Part shown: in pieces, positions 1 through 7,103 of the stretch
Layout: each line of letters opens with the position of its first letter
Numbering within the stretch: the stretch's first letter is position 1
Assembly: GCA_030673995.1 (NCBI GenBank)
Contig: DAOUYU010000020.1
Coordinates: 1 to 14,900, forward strand
Length of the DNA stretch: 14,900 nt
From: Candidatus Aminicenantota bacterium
GTDB taxonomy: Bacteria > Acidobacteriota > Aminicenantia > Aminicenantales > Aminicenantaceae
Direction of reading: 5' to 3'
Position numbers and translations under genes: made by a program
The notes under the pieces: generated by a model
Database searches by the model: none
The model's input: only the letters and a program-made list of their open reading frames with translations
Told to the model about the DNA's origin: nothing

Positions 1-5
1 CTAAA

Positions 6-134
6 ATGGAAAAAGAAATAATTAGCCTTTTTAAAGAAATCCTCTGGAAATATTTAGGTATATGGTCCATCATTTCAGCTATTTTTATTATTGTCTTATT
101 TCTTTTTTTAAATAAATATTGGCTGCCTCGTTGA
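6..134 (+). pseudogene. 5' membrane-anchor part of an interrupted gene
   Basis: This 42-codon stretch starts at ATG and ends at TGA 132-134. It has a short charged and amphipathic start (MEKEIISLFKEI), then one strongly hydrophobic segment at about residues 18-36, ending in NKYWLPR. The next reading frame, running to 608, is in the same phase, with no other stop between the two. Together they make the familiar layout of one N-terminal membrane helix followed by a cytosolic helical domain beginning around NKKLEELKSS. I therefore read it as the front of a single gene of about 200 codons split by one nonsense codon, for which TGG or CGA is the simplest ancestor. It could instead be a genuine small membrane peptide. 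No clear ribosome site is visible because the window starts five bases upstream. Confidence 0.5.
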
Positions 135-146
135 TTAAATAAAAAA

Positions 147-608
147 TTGGAGGAATTGAAATCATCTCTTTCAAAAGAACAATTTATTCACAAATTACAA
201 TTTGAAAAGGAATTTAAGATTTACGAAGAATTATGGAAAAAATTGGTTGATTTGAAGGAAGCAACAGAAAAGATTATTCCCATTAATGGCTATCGTGAAC
301 CAGGTAAAGATGATGCTGAAATTGATAAAGAAAGAGCACAAATTGTTGCAGAGGCTTATAGTGAAGTTAGGAAAATCATAAATTATAATAAACCTTTTTA
401 TGATGAGAAAGTTTATGAAAATACTGAAAAAATTTTATCACAGTCTTTTAGACAAGTTTTAGCTGTTAGGTATCCAAATAGAGATGAATCAAAGCATTTC
501 GAGAAAGCAGAAGAAAGAATTGAAGAAATCTTTGCAGTAATTTATAAAGTCGAAGTAGCTATTCGTGAACGAATTCTTAATATAGGAAAAGCAAGATTAA
601 TAGAATAA
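147..608 (+). CDS. Helical cytosolic protein, 3' part of an interrupted gene
   Basis: The open frame from TTG 147 gives 153 residues, rich in Lys and Glu and almost entirely helical or coiled-coil in character, with the block FEKEFKIYEELWKKLVDL at about residues 19-36. I do not know a function. The block resembles small uncharacterised proteins, common in accessory DNA, that carry one N-terminal membrane helix and then a helical domain. There is no methionine in the frame. TTG 147 precedes the GGAGG at 149-153, and TTG 156 sits only two bases after it, so neither is a good start. This supports the frame being the continuation of the 6-134 segment across TGA 132-134. If translated at all it may depend on reinitiation or readthrough. 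The AT-rich base composition matches the next genes, not those after 2500. Confidence 0.55.
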   Translation: MEELKSSLSKEQFIHKLQFEKEFKIYEELWKKLVDLKEATEKIIPINGYREPGKDDAEIDKERAQIVAEAYSEVRKIINYNKPFYDEKVYENTEKILSQSFRQVLAVRYPNRDESKHFEKAEERIEEIFAVIYKVEVAIRERILNIGKARLIE

Positions 609-619
609 TTTAAATTTAG

Positions 620-650
620 AGGCGCCTGGAGACCAGGCTGCCCAGGCCTC
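620..650. repeat. GC-rich hairpin in AT-rich DNA
   Basis: GCCTGG (624-629) and CCAGGC (633-638) form a perfect 6-bp stem with a 3-base loop. A further CCCAGGCC at 641-648 can pair alternatively with the first arm. No T-run follows, so it is not a standard intrinsic terminator. Its high GC content stands out sharply from the flanking AT-rich sequence. It could be a mobile or recombination element remnant or an RNA structure; nothing more can be said. Confidence 0.4.
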
Positions 651-735
651 CCGACTTAGAAAAGACGCAGAGCGTTAATTGCCTCGTTAGAGAGATGATG
701 GAAAGGGAAAGAAATTCTCAAATAAGGGGGAAAGT

Positions 736-1359
736 ATGAATGATGTAAAAAGATTCATGCGATTTGTATTACCTGGATTGGCAAGTGTTATTATGCTTTT
801 AATTGCGTTAATTATTTCAGATAGTTCTAAGTTGTTCTGTTTCTTTCAATCTATGAATCTTAATGATATAGGAATAATTCTTGGATTATTTCTAGCTTCA
901 GGTGCACTTGGGTATATATTTGCCTGTGTTTACTGGGGGATATATGAATTTGGTTTAAACAGTTGTATTGCCATTGATAATAGATACATTTTTTCTACAC
1001 TTAAAGATAAACTAGAGATAATTGAGACGTCAGGCAATAAAGTTAAGGCTAATAAGCTTTCAAAGCGTGATGCTTGGACTATTGCTGCCTTGTTTTGGCA
1101 GAATAATATTAATAAATCAGAAGAAATTAAAGGAAGCACTCCATATGTGGATAGGATTACTGATCTTACTCATGGACTTGGGGCAACTGTTGTTGGCTCA
1201 GTGATATCGTTAACAACTTGGATTTTATTAAAAATCGCTGTTTTTAAAGCATTTAAATTAAATATTCGAGATATCATAATTTTGATTGTGTGGCTTTTCT
1301 TAATATATTTAATAATTAAGAATTACAATAGTACAAATAAAGCGCTTCAATCTTTGTGA
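736..1359 (+). CDS. Four-helix membrane protein of unknown function
   Basis: The 207-residue product has hydrophobic segments at about residues 10-28, 46-69, 148-170 and 176-195. A hydrophilic stretch of about 75 residues lies between the second and third, containing a lysine-rich patch around residues 90-110 that is probably cytosolic. The start is ATG 736, preceded by the purine run AAGGGGGAAAG (723-733), a workable ribosome site. I do not recognise the family. The gene lies in the AT-rich accessory block between the interrupted gene and the NYN nuclease. Its last codons overlap a zinc-ribbon-like frame that continues to 1492, which suggests a junction made by rearrangement. A role in a defence or regulatory cassette with the NYN protein is possible but not shown by sequence. 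Confidence 0.7.
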   Translation: MNDVKRFMRFVLPGLASVIMLLIALIISDSSKLFCFFQSMNLNDIGIILGLFLASGALGYIFACVYWGIYEFGLNSCIAIDNRYIFSTLKDKLEIIETSGNKVKANKLSKRDAWTIAALFWQNNINKSEEIKGSTPYVDRITDLTHGLGATVVGSVISLTTWILLKIAVFKAFKLNIRDIIILIVWLFLIYLIIKNYNSTNKALQSL

Positions 1360-1492
1360 TAGTCCCAATCCACGTAATCTTCATGCTGAAGGTAAGGTTG
1401 GACCAAGAAACGAAGCTGAATCAATACCAAGATTAGGAGGGGAAGGGCCAAAATACGAATGCCGCAAATGTGGATGTCAATTCGATGTTTAA
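1316..1492 (+). pseudogene. Headless zinc-ribbon protein remnant
   Basis: The frame is open from 1316 to TAA 1490-1492 but has no ATG, GTG or TTG start. Its second half has a protein-like character: CDSPNPRNLHAEGKVG, then a linker with PRLGGEGPKYE, then C-R-K-C-G-C-QFDV at the end. CxxC at the C-terminus with an earlier Cys before a Ser-Pro pair is what a small two-knuckle zinc ribbon looks like. The first knuckle lacks its first Cys (Phe stands three residues before the surviving Cys) and the N-terminus runs into the preceding membrane gene. I read it as a truncated or decayed gene. It is unlikely to be expressed as is. Confidence 0.45.
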
Positions 1493-1559
1493 GGATTATT
1501 GCAACCAAAATGAGAGGAAGATCGTATATTAATATGGATGATAAAAAAGTTAAAAAATC

Positions 1560-1574
1560 ACCCCCAAGGGGGGT
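1560..1574. repeat. C5/G6 palindrome
   Basis: CCCCC (1561-1565), AA, then GGGGGG (1568-1573), flanked by A and T, make a short palindrome unlike the AT-rich surroundings. It directly precedes TTGACA (1574-1579), a consensus -35 hexamer. The best -10 at a 16-base spacing is only GATACA, so a promoter for a short transcript ending at the terminator at 1664-1701 is possible but weakly supported. Confidence 0.3.
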
Positions 1575-1663
1575 TGACAAGAGATATCTAAAAAGGATAC
1601 AAAAGGTATACAGGATTGAATTGAAGCCCTGCCATTGCTACGCAAAGGCAGAATAATTGCAGC

Positions 1664-1701
1664 CAAGGGATTGGTTGAAAAACCAATCCCTTGTTTTTTT
1701 T
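1664..1701 (+). terminator. Strong intrinsic terminator
   Basis: A perfect 13-bp stem (CAAGGGATTGGTT at 1664-1676 and its complement at 1681-1693) closes a GAAA loop and is followed by eight T residues (1694-1701). This is a textbook Rho-independent terminator on the + strand. It ends one base before the ribosome site AAGGGG of the NYN gene, so transcripts arriving from upstream should stop just before that gene. Confidence 0.9.
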
Positions 1702-1712
1702 AAGGGGTCATT

Positions 1713-2243
1713 ATGGAATCAGATGAAAATGAACGAGTTGCAATTTTTATTGATGGGAGTAATCTTTATCATGGATTAAAAGAGAACAGAGGAAATGCTA
1801 ATATTGATTTTGAAAAATTTTGTAGTCATTTAGTGGAAAATAGACGTTTAACAAGAATTTATTATTACAATGCTCCAAAAATTGCACAAGAGAATCCAAC
1901 AGGTTATATTCAACAACAAAGCTTTTTTAATAGAATTAAGAAAGTTCCTTTTTTTGAATTAAAACTTGGAAGATTGGTAATTAGAAATAATGTGACTATC
2001 GAAAAAGGGATAGATGTTCTTATAACAGTTGATATGATAAGATATGCCCGAAATAATGCATATGATACAGCAATTCTTGTTTCAGGTGATGGTGATTTTG
2101 CTCCAGTTTTAGAATTCTTAAAAGATTTTGGCAAACATATTGAAAATGCATATTTCTCAAGAGGTAGATCAAATAATCTAGCAAATCATTCTGATAAATT
2201 TATTAATTTAGATAACCTGCCTTGGGAGGAAATAGCTCTTTAA
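1713..2243 (+). CDS. NYN-domain (LabA/DUF88-like) ribonuclease
   Basis: The 176-residue protein is essentially one NYN domain, the PIN-like fold of the LabA/DUF88 family, whose members are predicted or shown metal-dependent RNases. The expected acidic residues are visible: Asp14 in FIDGSN, Asp101 in KGIDV, Asp107 in TVDMI, and Asp126 and Asp128 in SGDGDF. The C-terminus (SRGRSNNLANHSDKFI) is the usual end of the domain, with no added OST-HTH part, so length is normal for the short form. ATG 1713 has the ribosome site AAGGGG five to six bases upstream. The strong terminator abutting that site means it must be transcribed from very close by or by readthrough. Base composition is AT-rich like its left neighbours. 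A role in RNA turnover or phage defence is inference. Confidence 0.88.
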   Translation: MESDENERVAIFIDGSNLYHGLKENRGNANIDFEKFCSHLVENRRLTRIYYYNAPKIAQENPTGYIQQQSFFNRIKKVPFFELKLGRLVIRNNVTIEKGIDVLITVDMIRYARNNAYDTAILVSGDGDFAPVLEFLKDFGKHIENAYFSRGRSNNLANHSDKFINLDNLPWEEIAL

Positions 2244-2334
2244 TATGCCTAAGTGCCGCGAAGGTCCTACCCGAAACAAGCAAACCGGTTTATTTGCCTT
2301 TTCCCACTATGACCATATTGTGACCAAACCGTGC

Positions 2335-2360
2335 TTAACTTTGATTAACTATCTTTAACC
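2335..2360. promoter_or_regulatory. Three TTAACY direct repeats at 10-bp spacing
   Basis: TTAACT (2335-2340), TTAACT (2345-2350) and TTAACC (2355-2360) recur exactly every ten bases, 18 bases upstream of the likely -35 box of the dipeptidase gene. Direct repeats on one helical face at 10-11 bp are typical of OmpR/PhoB-type activator sites. The regulator is not known. Confidence 0.35.
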
Positions 2361-2377
2361 GTATTTTTACTAAGTTA

Positions 2378-2405
2378 TTGATTTTTAATATAAATGTATG
2401 ATAAT
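2378..2405 (+). promoter_or_regulatory. Putative sigma-70-type promoter for the dipeptidase gene
   Basis: TTGATT (2378-2383) and GATAAT (2400-2405) are separated by 16 bases, with five of six matches to the -10 consensus and four of six to the -35. The site lies about 110 bases upstream of the dipeptidase start. In AT-rich DNA such matches arise easily, so this is moderate support. Confidence 0.4.
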
Positions 2406-2516
2406 AAAGAAGAAGTGAAAACCCCCTGGACTGGTTTGATAGTGCAGAGTTCAAGATGGATGGTAAGTTTTAAAATACTATATGAAGGCATCTTCGTATA
2501 AAAAAAGGAGTTATTC

Positions 2517-3773
2517 ATGAAAAGAGTAAAAGGGATACAGTGTGTTGCGGTTTTATCCGTCATATGCTTTTTACTGGCATCTTGTGCTCCCAGACAGGTT
2601 GCTGAGAGAGAATTAGCGGCCAAAGCCAGACAGATCCACGACAATGTCCTTACTGTGGACACCCATTGTGACACCCCAATGGTCATGGTCCGGAGTGATT
2701 GGGACATTGGAGAACGCCATGAGCCTGGCCAGAGAGGAAGCGGAAAAATCGACCTTCCCCGGATGGCCGAGGGAGGTCTGGATGCTGAGTTTTTTGCAGC
2801 CTTTATCGGTCAGGGGCCCAGGACTCCCGAGGGATATGCCAAAGCGAAGAAAAGGGCTGACCTTTTATTAGATGCCATTCACAAGATGTGTGAGGATTAC
2901 CCGAAGCTTGTGGAACTGGCAACCATACCTGAAGATGCTTACCGCTTAGAAAAAAAAGGGAAGAGAGCGGCTTTTATCGGGATGGAAAACGGATATCCCA
3001 TCGGAAAAGATCTTTCTTTAATAAAGGAATATTATGACAGAGGTGTCCGCTATATCACTCTCTGTCATTCCCGCGATAACGATATTTGTGACTCTTCCAC
3101 TGACAGACGCAATCCCGAGGATAATGGTTTGAGTGACTTCGGTAAAGAAGTTGTAGCCGAATGCAACCGTCTGGGAATCATGGTGGATGTCTCACATATG
3201 TCAGACAAATCCTTTTTTGATGTAATAGGAATCACAAAAGCTCCTGTTATTGCTTCTCATTCCAGCGTGCGCACACTATGTGACTCTGCCAGAAACCTCA
3301 CGGACGAAATGCTTAATGCCCTGGCCGGGAATGGAGGTGTCATTCAGATCTGTATTCTCTCGAGTTATTTAAAGAAAGCCACACCAAATCCCAAAAGAGA
3401 AAAAGCCATAAAAGCGTTTTCAGAAAAGTATGGATCGTGGAGAGCAATAAAGGATGAAGCCAAGCGGAATAAAGTGCGAGAAGAATACAGGAAAATATTC
3501 GAGAAGTATCCGAGGGAACGGGCTACAGTCAAAGATCTTGTCGATCATATAGATTATGTCGTAAAGCTCATCGGAGTGGACCATGTGGGAATAGGAACGG
3601 ATTTTGACGGAGGAGGTGGAATTGAAGGTTGTGATGAAGTCAGTGAAATGCCCAACATCACCGAGGAACTTGTTCGCCGTGGCTATTCCGAGGAGCATAT
3701 CAGGAAAATCTGGGGCGGTAACTTCATGCGTGTCTTCAGCAAGGTCATTGAAAGTGCAAAAAGAAACAGGTGA
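2517..3773 (+). CDS. Membrane dipeptidase (peptidase family M19), lipoprotein
   Basis: This 418-residue protein belongs to the renal dipeptidase family, dinuclear zinc enzymes that hydrolyse dipeptides. A lysine-containing start, a hydrophobic stretch and a lipobox L20-A-S-C23 mark it as an exported lipoprotein. The metal ligands are all visible: His50 and Asp52 in THCDTP, the bridging Glu157 in GMENG, His227 in DVSHMS and His248 in ASHSS, followed by the late GTDFDGG motif. Length is normal for the family. ATG 2517 is preceded by AGGAG with good spacing. Base composition changes here from AT-rich to the more balanced level of the rest of the window. Lying upstream of a peptide-type binding protein, it may supply or process peptides in the periplasm. 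That link is inference, since the next gene has its own promoter. Confidence 0.93.
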   Translation: MKRVKGIQCVAVLSVICFLLASCAPRQVAERELAAKARQIHDNVLTVDTHCDTPMVMVRSDWDIGERHEPGQRGSGKIDLPRMAEGGLDAEFFAAFIGQGPRTPEGYAKAKKRADLLLDAIHKMCEDYPKLVELATIPEDAYRLEKKGKRAAFIGMENGYPIGKDLSLIKEYYDRGVRYITLCHSRDNDICDSSTDRRNPEDNGLSDFGKEVVAECNRLGIMVDVSHMSDKSFFDVIGITKAPVIASHSSVRTLCDSARNLTDEMLNALAGNGGVIQICILSSYLKKATPNPKREKAIKAFSEKYGSWRAIKDEAKRNKVREEYRKIFEKYPRERATVKDLVDHIDYVVKLIGVDHVGIGTDFDGGGGIEGCDEVSEMPNITEELVRRGYSEEHIRKIWGGNFMRVFSKVIESAKRNR

Positions 3774-3860
3774 AAAAAAGTTTTTTTCCTCTCAGGTAAT
3801 GATTATAGATTTTCAGCCTTAACTCCCCAGTTGGTTAAGCCTGTTACAAGGTCCTGAATT

Positions 3861-3877
3861 TGTAAAGAAAATTTACA
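3861..3877. promoter_or_regulatory. Candidate enhancer dyad for the NtrC-type activator
   Basis: TGTAAA-GAAAA-TTTACA is a perfect inverted repeat with 6-bp arms and a 5-base spacer. Its centre is about 106 bases upstream of the transcription start predicted from the sigma-54 promoter at 3948-3964. The same arm sequence and spacing recur upstream of the second sigma-54 promoter, at 8465-8501. That pairing makes it the best candidate binding site for the activator encoded at 7100-8434. Confidence 0.65.
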
Positions 3878-3947
3878 CAGAAAATACTAATCCAACCTGA
3901 ATCTTCTGTATCTTTCTCATATTAAAGGAATTATCTACTCTGATGAG

Positions 3948-3964
3948 TTGGCATAAAATTTGCC
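3948..3964 (+). promoter_or_regulatory. Sigma-54 (-24/-12) promoter of the binding protein-kinase-regulator operon
   Basis: TTGGCATAAAATTTGCC matches the sigma-54 consensus TGGCAC-N5-TTGC at all but one scored position. The essential GG (3950-3951) and GC (3962-3963) are exactly ten bases apart. Transcription would start near 3975, giving a leader of about 39 bases before ATG 4014. The operon it drives ends in a sigma-54 activator, which implies autoregulation. Confidence 0.78.
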
Positions 3965-4013
3965 TTCAAGTTGATAAAAACTCGAGGATGATTTATCATT
4001 TAAATAAGGCACA

Positions 4014-5612
4014 ATGGTGAAAAAATTCAAGCTGTTTATAGTTTTCAGTCTGGTTCTTGTTTTATTCTTCGGACTACCCCTAAAAAACTTCGGAGAAAAA
4101 GGCAGAAGCAAAAAACCTCGCTCCGGAGGAGTTTTCCGGCTTAAATCATTTACTAATGAGTTTAGAAGAGAGCTTGATCCGGCAAGTCCGGATTCCTTCA
4201 TTTTTATCTCAGAACAACTTTTTGATGGCTTAGTCAGACTCGACAAGAATTTGAACATAGCGCCCCATCTCGCTGAATACTGGGAAATCTCTCCGGATGG
4301 AACTAAATATACCTTTTATTTGCGAAAAGGGATCAAGTTCCATCACGGAGCAGAACTTTCGGCGGAAGATGTCAAATTTTCTTTAGAACGGCTTATCGAT
4401 AAAAAGATGAACTCCCCTTACTACCAGTTCTTCCTGCCGCGGGTGGTTGGTGCTAGGTATTTTCGGGAGGGAAAAACAAAAGATGTTGAAGGATTTAAGG
4501 TCTTAGATGATTACACATTCGAGATTCACTGGACAAAGCCTTTTGTTTCTGCCCTGTATCTGATGAGCATGCACTTTTGTAAAATTCTTCCTAAGGATCT
4601 TGTTCTTGATAAAGAAAGAGGGTTTTTCTATAAGCCATCAGGCACCGGACCTTTCAAGTTTGATTATTGGATAAGAACGACAAGGTTGGATATTGCTGGA
4701 GTCCGCATGATTCGAAATGAGGAATATTTTGGTGGCAAGCCCTATTTGGATGCGGTGGAATTCTGTCCTCATTTCACCCTCGACCATTTTTTCAATGGAG
4801 AGATACATTCTATTCTTGTCCTCACAGACAGATTGCTCAAAGCGGATTTTCAGATTTTTCAGGATGGCTTACTTCACAAAATGTTTTTAGGAATGAGCTG
4901 CCACATCCCTCCCCTTGATCGGCTGATTGTGCGAAGAGCCGTCTCCTGTGCCATAGATAAAGTAGAAGTTGTCCATGCCGTTTCAGATGTGAGATACCTG
5001 CATCAAGTGACGAATAATTATATTCCCCCAAGATTGCAAGGATTTTTGCCCAAAGATGACGAAGTGACCTTTAATGTGGAAAAAGCAAAACACATGCTTC
5101 GGGAAGCGGGTTTTTCATCCGAAAATAAGTTTCCTGTTTTGACCTTTCTCGTCAGTTTGCCAAGAACAGATTTAAAGCATAAAATCTACAGAGAACTCAG
5201 AAAGCAGCTTGATGCTTTAGGGATAAGATTAAGAATACATTACTATAGATCTTTAGAGGAGCTAAAGAATATCGCAAAACCCTATCTGGTTTACAGCGGA
5301 AGATTGATGAATTTTCCTGACCCTGATGATATCGTCCGGCCTCTCTTTTTCTCAAAATCAATTTTTAATGTTTTCCGCTATTCCAATCCCGAATTGGACA
5401 GGCTTTTGCAGGAAGCTGAGATTGAAAAAAGCAGGACAAGGAGGATAAATCTTTTTCATAAAATTGAGCAGATTTTAATCTCTGATGTTCCGGCTTTTCC
5501 TCTTTTTACGCTTCAAAACAGGATTGCCATACAGCCATATGTCAGGGGAGTGGAAGTTCCTCCTCTGGGTTTCTATCACCTGGATACTAAAAAAATATGG
5601 CTGGATAAATAG
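4014..5612 (+). CDS. Family-5 extracellular solute-binding protein (peptide type)
   Basis: The 532-residue protein is of the OppA/DppA type (SBP_bac_5), which binds peptides, nickel or related ligands outside the inner membrane. It has a signal peptide of about 22 residues (KKFK, then IVFSLVLVLFFG) without a lipobox Cys, so a soluble periplasmic protein is likely. Family hallmarks are QLFDGLVRLD, LAEYWEISPDGTKYTFYLRKGIKFHHG, SAEDVKFSLERL, the pair VRRAVSCAIDK, and a C-terminal PLF...QNRIAIQPYVRG. Full length for the family. ATG 4014 follows a weak AAGG; GTG 4017 is a near alternative. No permease or ATPase genes are nearby. Instead a histidine kinase starts 27 bases downstream, which suggests a ligand-sensing role. 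It is expressed from a sigma-54 promoter. Confidence 0.9.
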   Translation: MVKKFKLFIVFSLVLVLFFGLPLKNFGEKGRSKKPRSGGVFRLKSFTNEFRRELDPASPDSFIFISEQLFDGLVRLDKNLNIAPHLAEYWEISPDGTKYTFYLRKGIKFHHGAELSAEDVKFSLERLIDKKMNSPYYQFFLPRVVGARYFREGKTKDVEGFKVLDDYTFEIHWTKPFVSALYLMSMHFCKILPKDLVLDKERGFFYKPSGTGPFKFDYWIRTTRLDIAGVRMIRNEEYFGGKPYLDAVEFCPHFTLDHFFNGEIHSILVLTDRLLKADFQIFQDGLLHKMFLGMSCHIPPLDRLIVRRAVSCAIDKVEVVHAVSDVRYLHQVTNNYIPPRLQGFLPKDDEVTFNVEKAKHMLREAGFSSENKFPVLTFLVSLPRTDLKHKIYRELRKQLDALGIRLRIHYYRSLEELKNIAKPYLVYSGRLMNFPDPDDIVRPLFFSKSIFNVFRYSNPELDRLLQEAEIEKSRTRRINLFHKIEQILISDVPAFPLFTLQNRIAIQPYVRGVEVPPLGFYHLDTKKIWLDK

Positions 5613-5639
5613 CCTGGATAGATAAATAAAGGAATAAAA

Positions 5640-7103
5640 ATGCGATTTCATATGTCCCTCCGCGTAAGGTTCATGCTTTCCGTAATCAGTCTACTTATCA
5701 TACTCGCGGTGTTAACTTTTTTTGTTATCGAGCAAAGAGAAAAAAAAGCCATTTTTGATGAACAGAAGACGAAAGGTGTTACAATTGCTAAGTATATTGC
5801 CCTAATGAACTTAAATGAGGTCCTTTTCTGGGAAGAAGAGGAGATTAAGATAAACATCGAAAATCAACCAGACGATGAAGTCATTTATATAATTTTTTAC
5901 CGTCCCAATAAAAAATATTATGTAGCAACTGAGTTCATAAATAACTACGATGAGACTTACAGGGCCAGCCTTATTGAAGGGGAAGTCAACGAACAGAGTT
6001 TCTTCTTCGATAGAAAAAAATTAAAGGACAGGGAGTCGGAAAAAATTCTGAGCATTCTCGAAGTGGAAGTGCCTATCTTTGTTAAAGGCTCACCTAAAAG
6101 CTGGGGTTCAATAAAAATCGGTCTTTCGCTGGAGGAAGTGGAGGCTGAGATTCAAGATACTCGCATGAGATTGATTTTGATCGTGTTTGTGGGACTTGTG
6201 ATTGGAATTTTGGGAGCGGCATGGTTATCGAGAAGAATTACGGAGCCCTTGAAAAAACTGGTGGAGGCCACAGTAAAAATATCCAGAGGTGAGTTTTCTC
6301 AAGAGATTGCTATCGGCTCAAGAGACGAAATCGGAGATTTAGCTCAGAGTTTTAACGAAATGAGCCGCCAGCTTTTCCTGACAAGAAGAAGAATGGAGGA
6401 AGCCAACAGAAAATTGATTCAGGCCGAAAAACTGGCATCCATCGGCCGCATCTCTGCTGGTATTGCCCATGAGATAAGAAATCCACTGACATCTGTCAAA
6501 TTGAACGTCCAGAAGCTCATCCAGAGTGATCGATTGAATGAAGCAGAAAAAGAACATATAAGCCTGTCCCAGGAGGGGATAAGTCAGATGGAGAAATTCA
6601 TCAAAGAGCTTCTGGATTTTACTCGAGTCTCAGAGCTTAATTTAGATCGATTTTCTATCGAACAGATCCTTGAGGAATCTGTAAAAATGATAGCTGACTT
6701 TCTAGCGTTAAAGAAGATCGTTCTTGAAAAAAAATTCCAGGAGGGATTGCCTCAGGTTCTCGTGGATGGTGATAGATTAAGACAGCTCTTTTTAAACATC
6801 CTTCGCAATGCCGCTGAAGCTTTGGGAGAAGAGGGGAAAATAAAGCTTTCTCTCTCTCTTCTTGAAGAGCAGCCGGTCAATAAGATTAAGATTGAAATCA
6901 TAGATAATGGCTGTGGAATTCCGGAAAAAGACAGGGATGTTATTTTTGAGCCTTTCTACACGACTAAATCTTCTGGAATCGGCTTGGGCCTGCCCAATGC
7001 TCGAAAAATCATCGAGCAGCACAAGGGGTCCATAAGAGTTAAAGAATGTAAAGGAAAAGGCACTTCCTTTGAAATTCTAATCCCCTGTGAGGAAGTCAAA
7101 TGA
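5640..7103 (+). CDS. Membrane sensor histidine kinase, NtrB/ZraS-like
   Basis: The 487-residue protein has a membrane helix at about 11-30, a periplasmic sensor region of about 145 residues, a second helix at about 178-195 and a HAMP linker to about 250. A HisKA domain follows with His277 in AHEIRNPLT. The ATPase domain shows the N box with Asn390 (LRNAAEAL), the G1 box DNGCGIP at 422-428, FEPFYTTK and the G2 box GIGLGL from 446. All catalytic parts are intact. The gene follows the solute-binding protein by 27 bases, and its TGA overlaps the ATG of the response regulator (ATGA at 7100-7103), which ties them translationally. The periplasmic region is not a family I can name. It may detect the liganded binding protein. 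The partner is almost certainly the regulator next door. Confidence 0.93.
   Translation: MRFHMSLRVRFMLSVISLLIILAVLTFFVIEQREKKAIFDEQKTKGVTIAKYIALMNLNEVLFWEEEEIKINIENQPDDEVIYIIFYRPNKKYYVATEFINNYDETYRASLIEGEVNEQSFFFDRKKLKDRESEKILSILEVEVPIFVKGSPKSWGSIKIGLSLEEVEAEIQDTRMRLILIVFVGLVIGILGAAWLSRRITEPLKKLVEATVKISRGEFSQEIAIGSRDEIGDLAQSFNEMSRQLFLTRRRMEEANRKLIQAEKLASIGRISAGIAHEIRNPLTSVKLNVQKLIQSDRLNEAEKEHISLSQEGISQMEKFIKELLDFTRVSELNLDRFSIEQILEESVKMIADFLALKKIVLEKKFQEGLPQVLVDGDRLRQLFLNILRNAAEALGEEGKIKLSLSLLEEQPVNKIKIEIIDNGCGIPEKDRDVIFEPFYTTKSSGIGLGLPNARKIIEQHKGSIRVKECKGKGTSFEILIPCEEVK

Noticed and set aside
132..134. TGA as a selenocysteine or recoded codon
   Set aside because: Other clear genes here end in TGA, so it is a normal stop. 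No selenoprotein-like context or convincing SECIS-type stem-loop follows it. A nonsense mutation is simpler.
609..735. Integron attC site in the gap between small accessory genes
   Set aside because: The GC-rich hairpin is palindromic, but no paired RYYYAAC and GTTRRRY core sites flank it, and the other gaps in the block lack similar structure.
1459..1656. Possible 65-residue + strand protein
   Set aside because: It overlaps the zinc-ribbon frame, has no ribosome site before any of its ATGs and no recognisable domain. It is probably a chance frame, though a lysine-rich 40-residue product from ATG 1534 cannot be excluded.
2375..2707. 110-residue minus-strand open frame over the dipeptidase start
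   Set aside because: It overlaps the signal peptide and zinc-site codons of a well-supported gene and its translation has no recognisable domain.
3774..3800. A-run/T-run palindrome after the dipeptidase gene as a terminator
   Set aside because: The AAAAAAA-G-TTTTTTT stretch has no GC stem and would not form a stable terminator hairpin.
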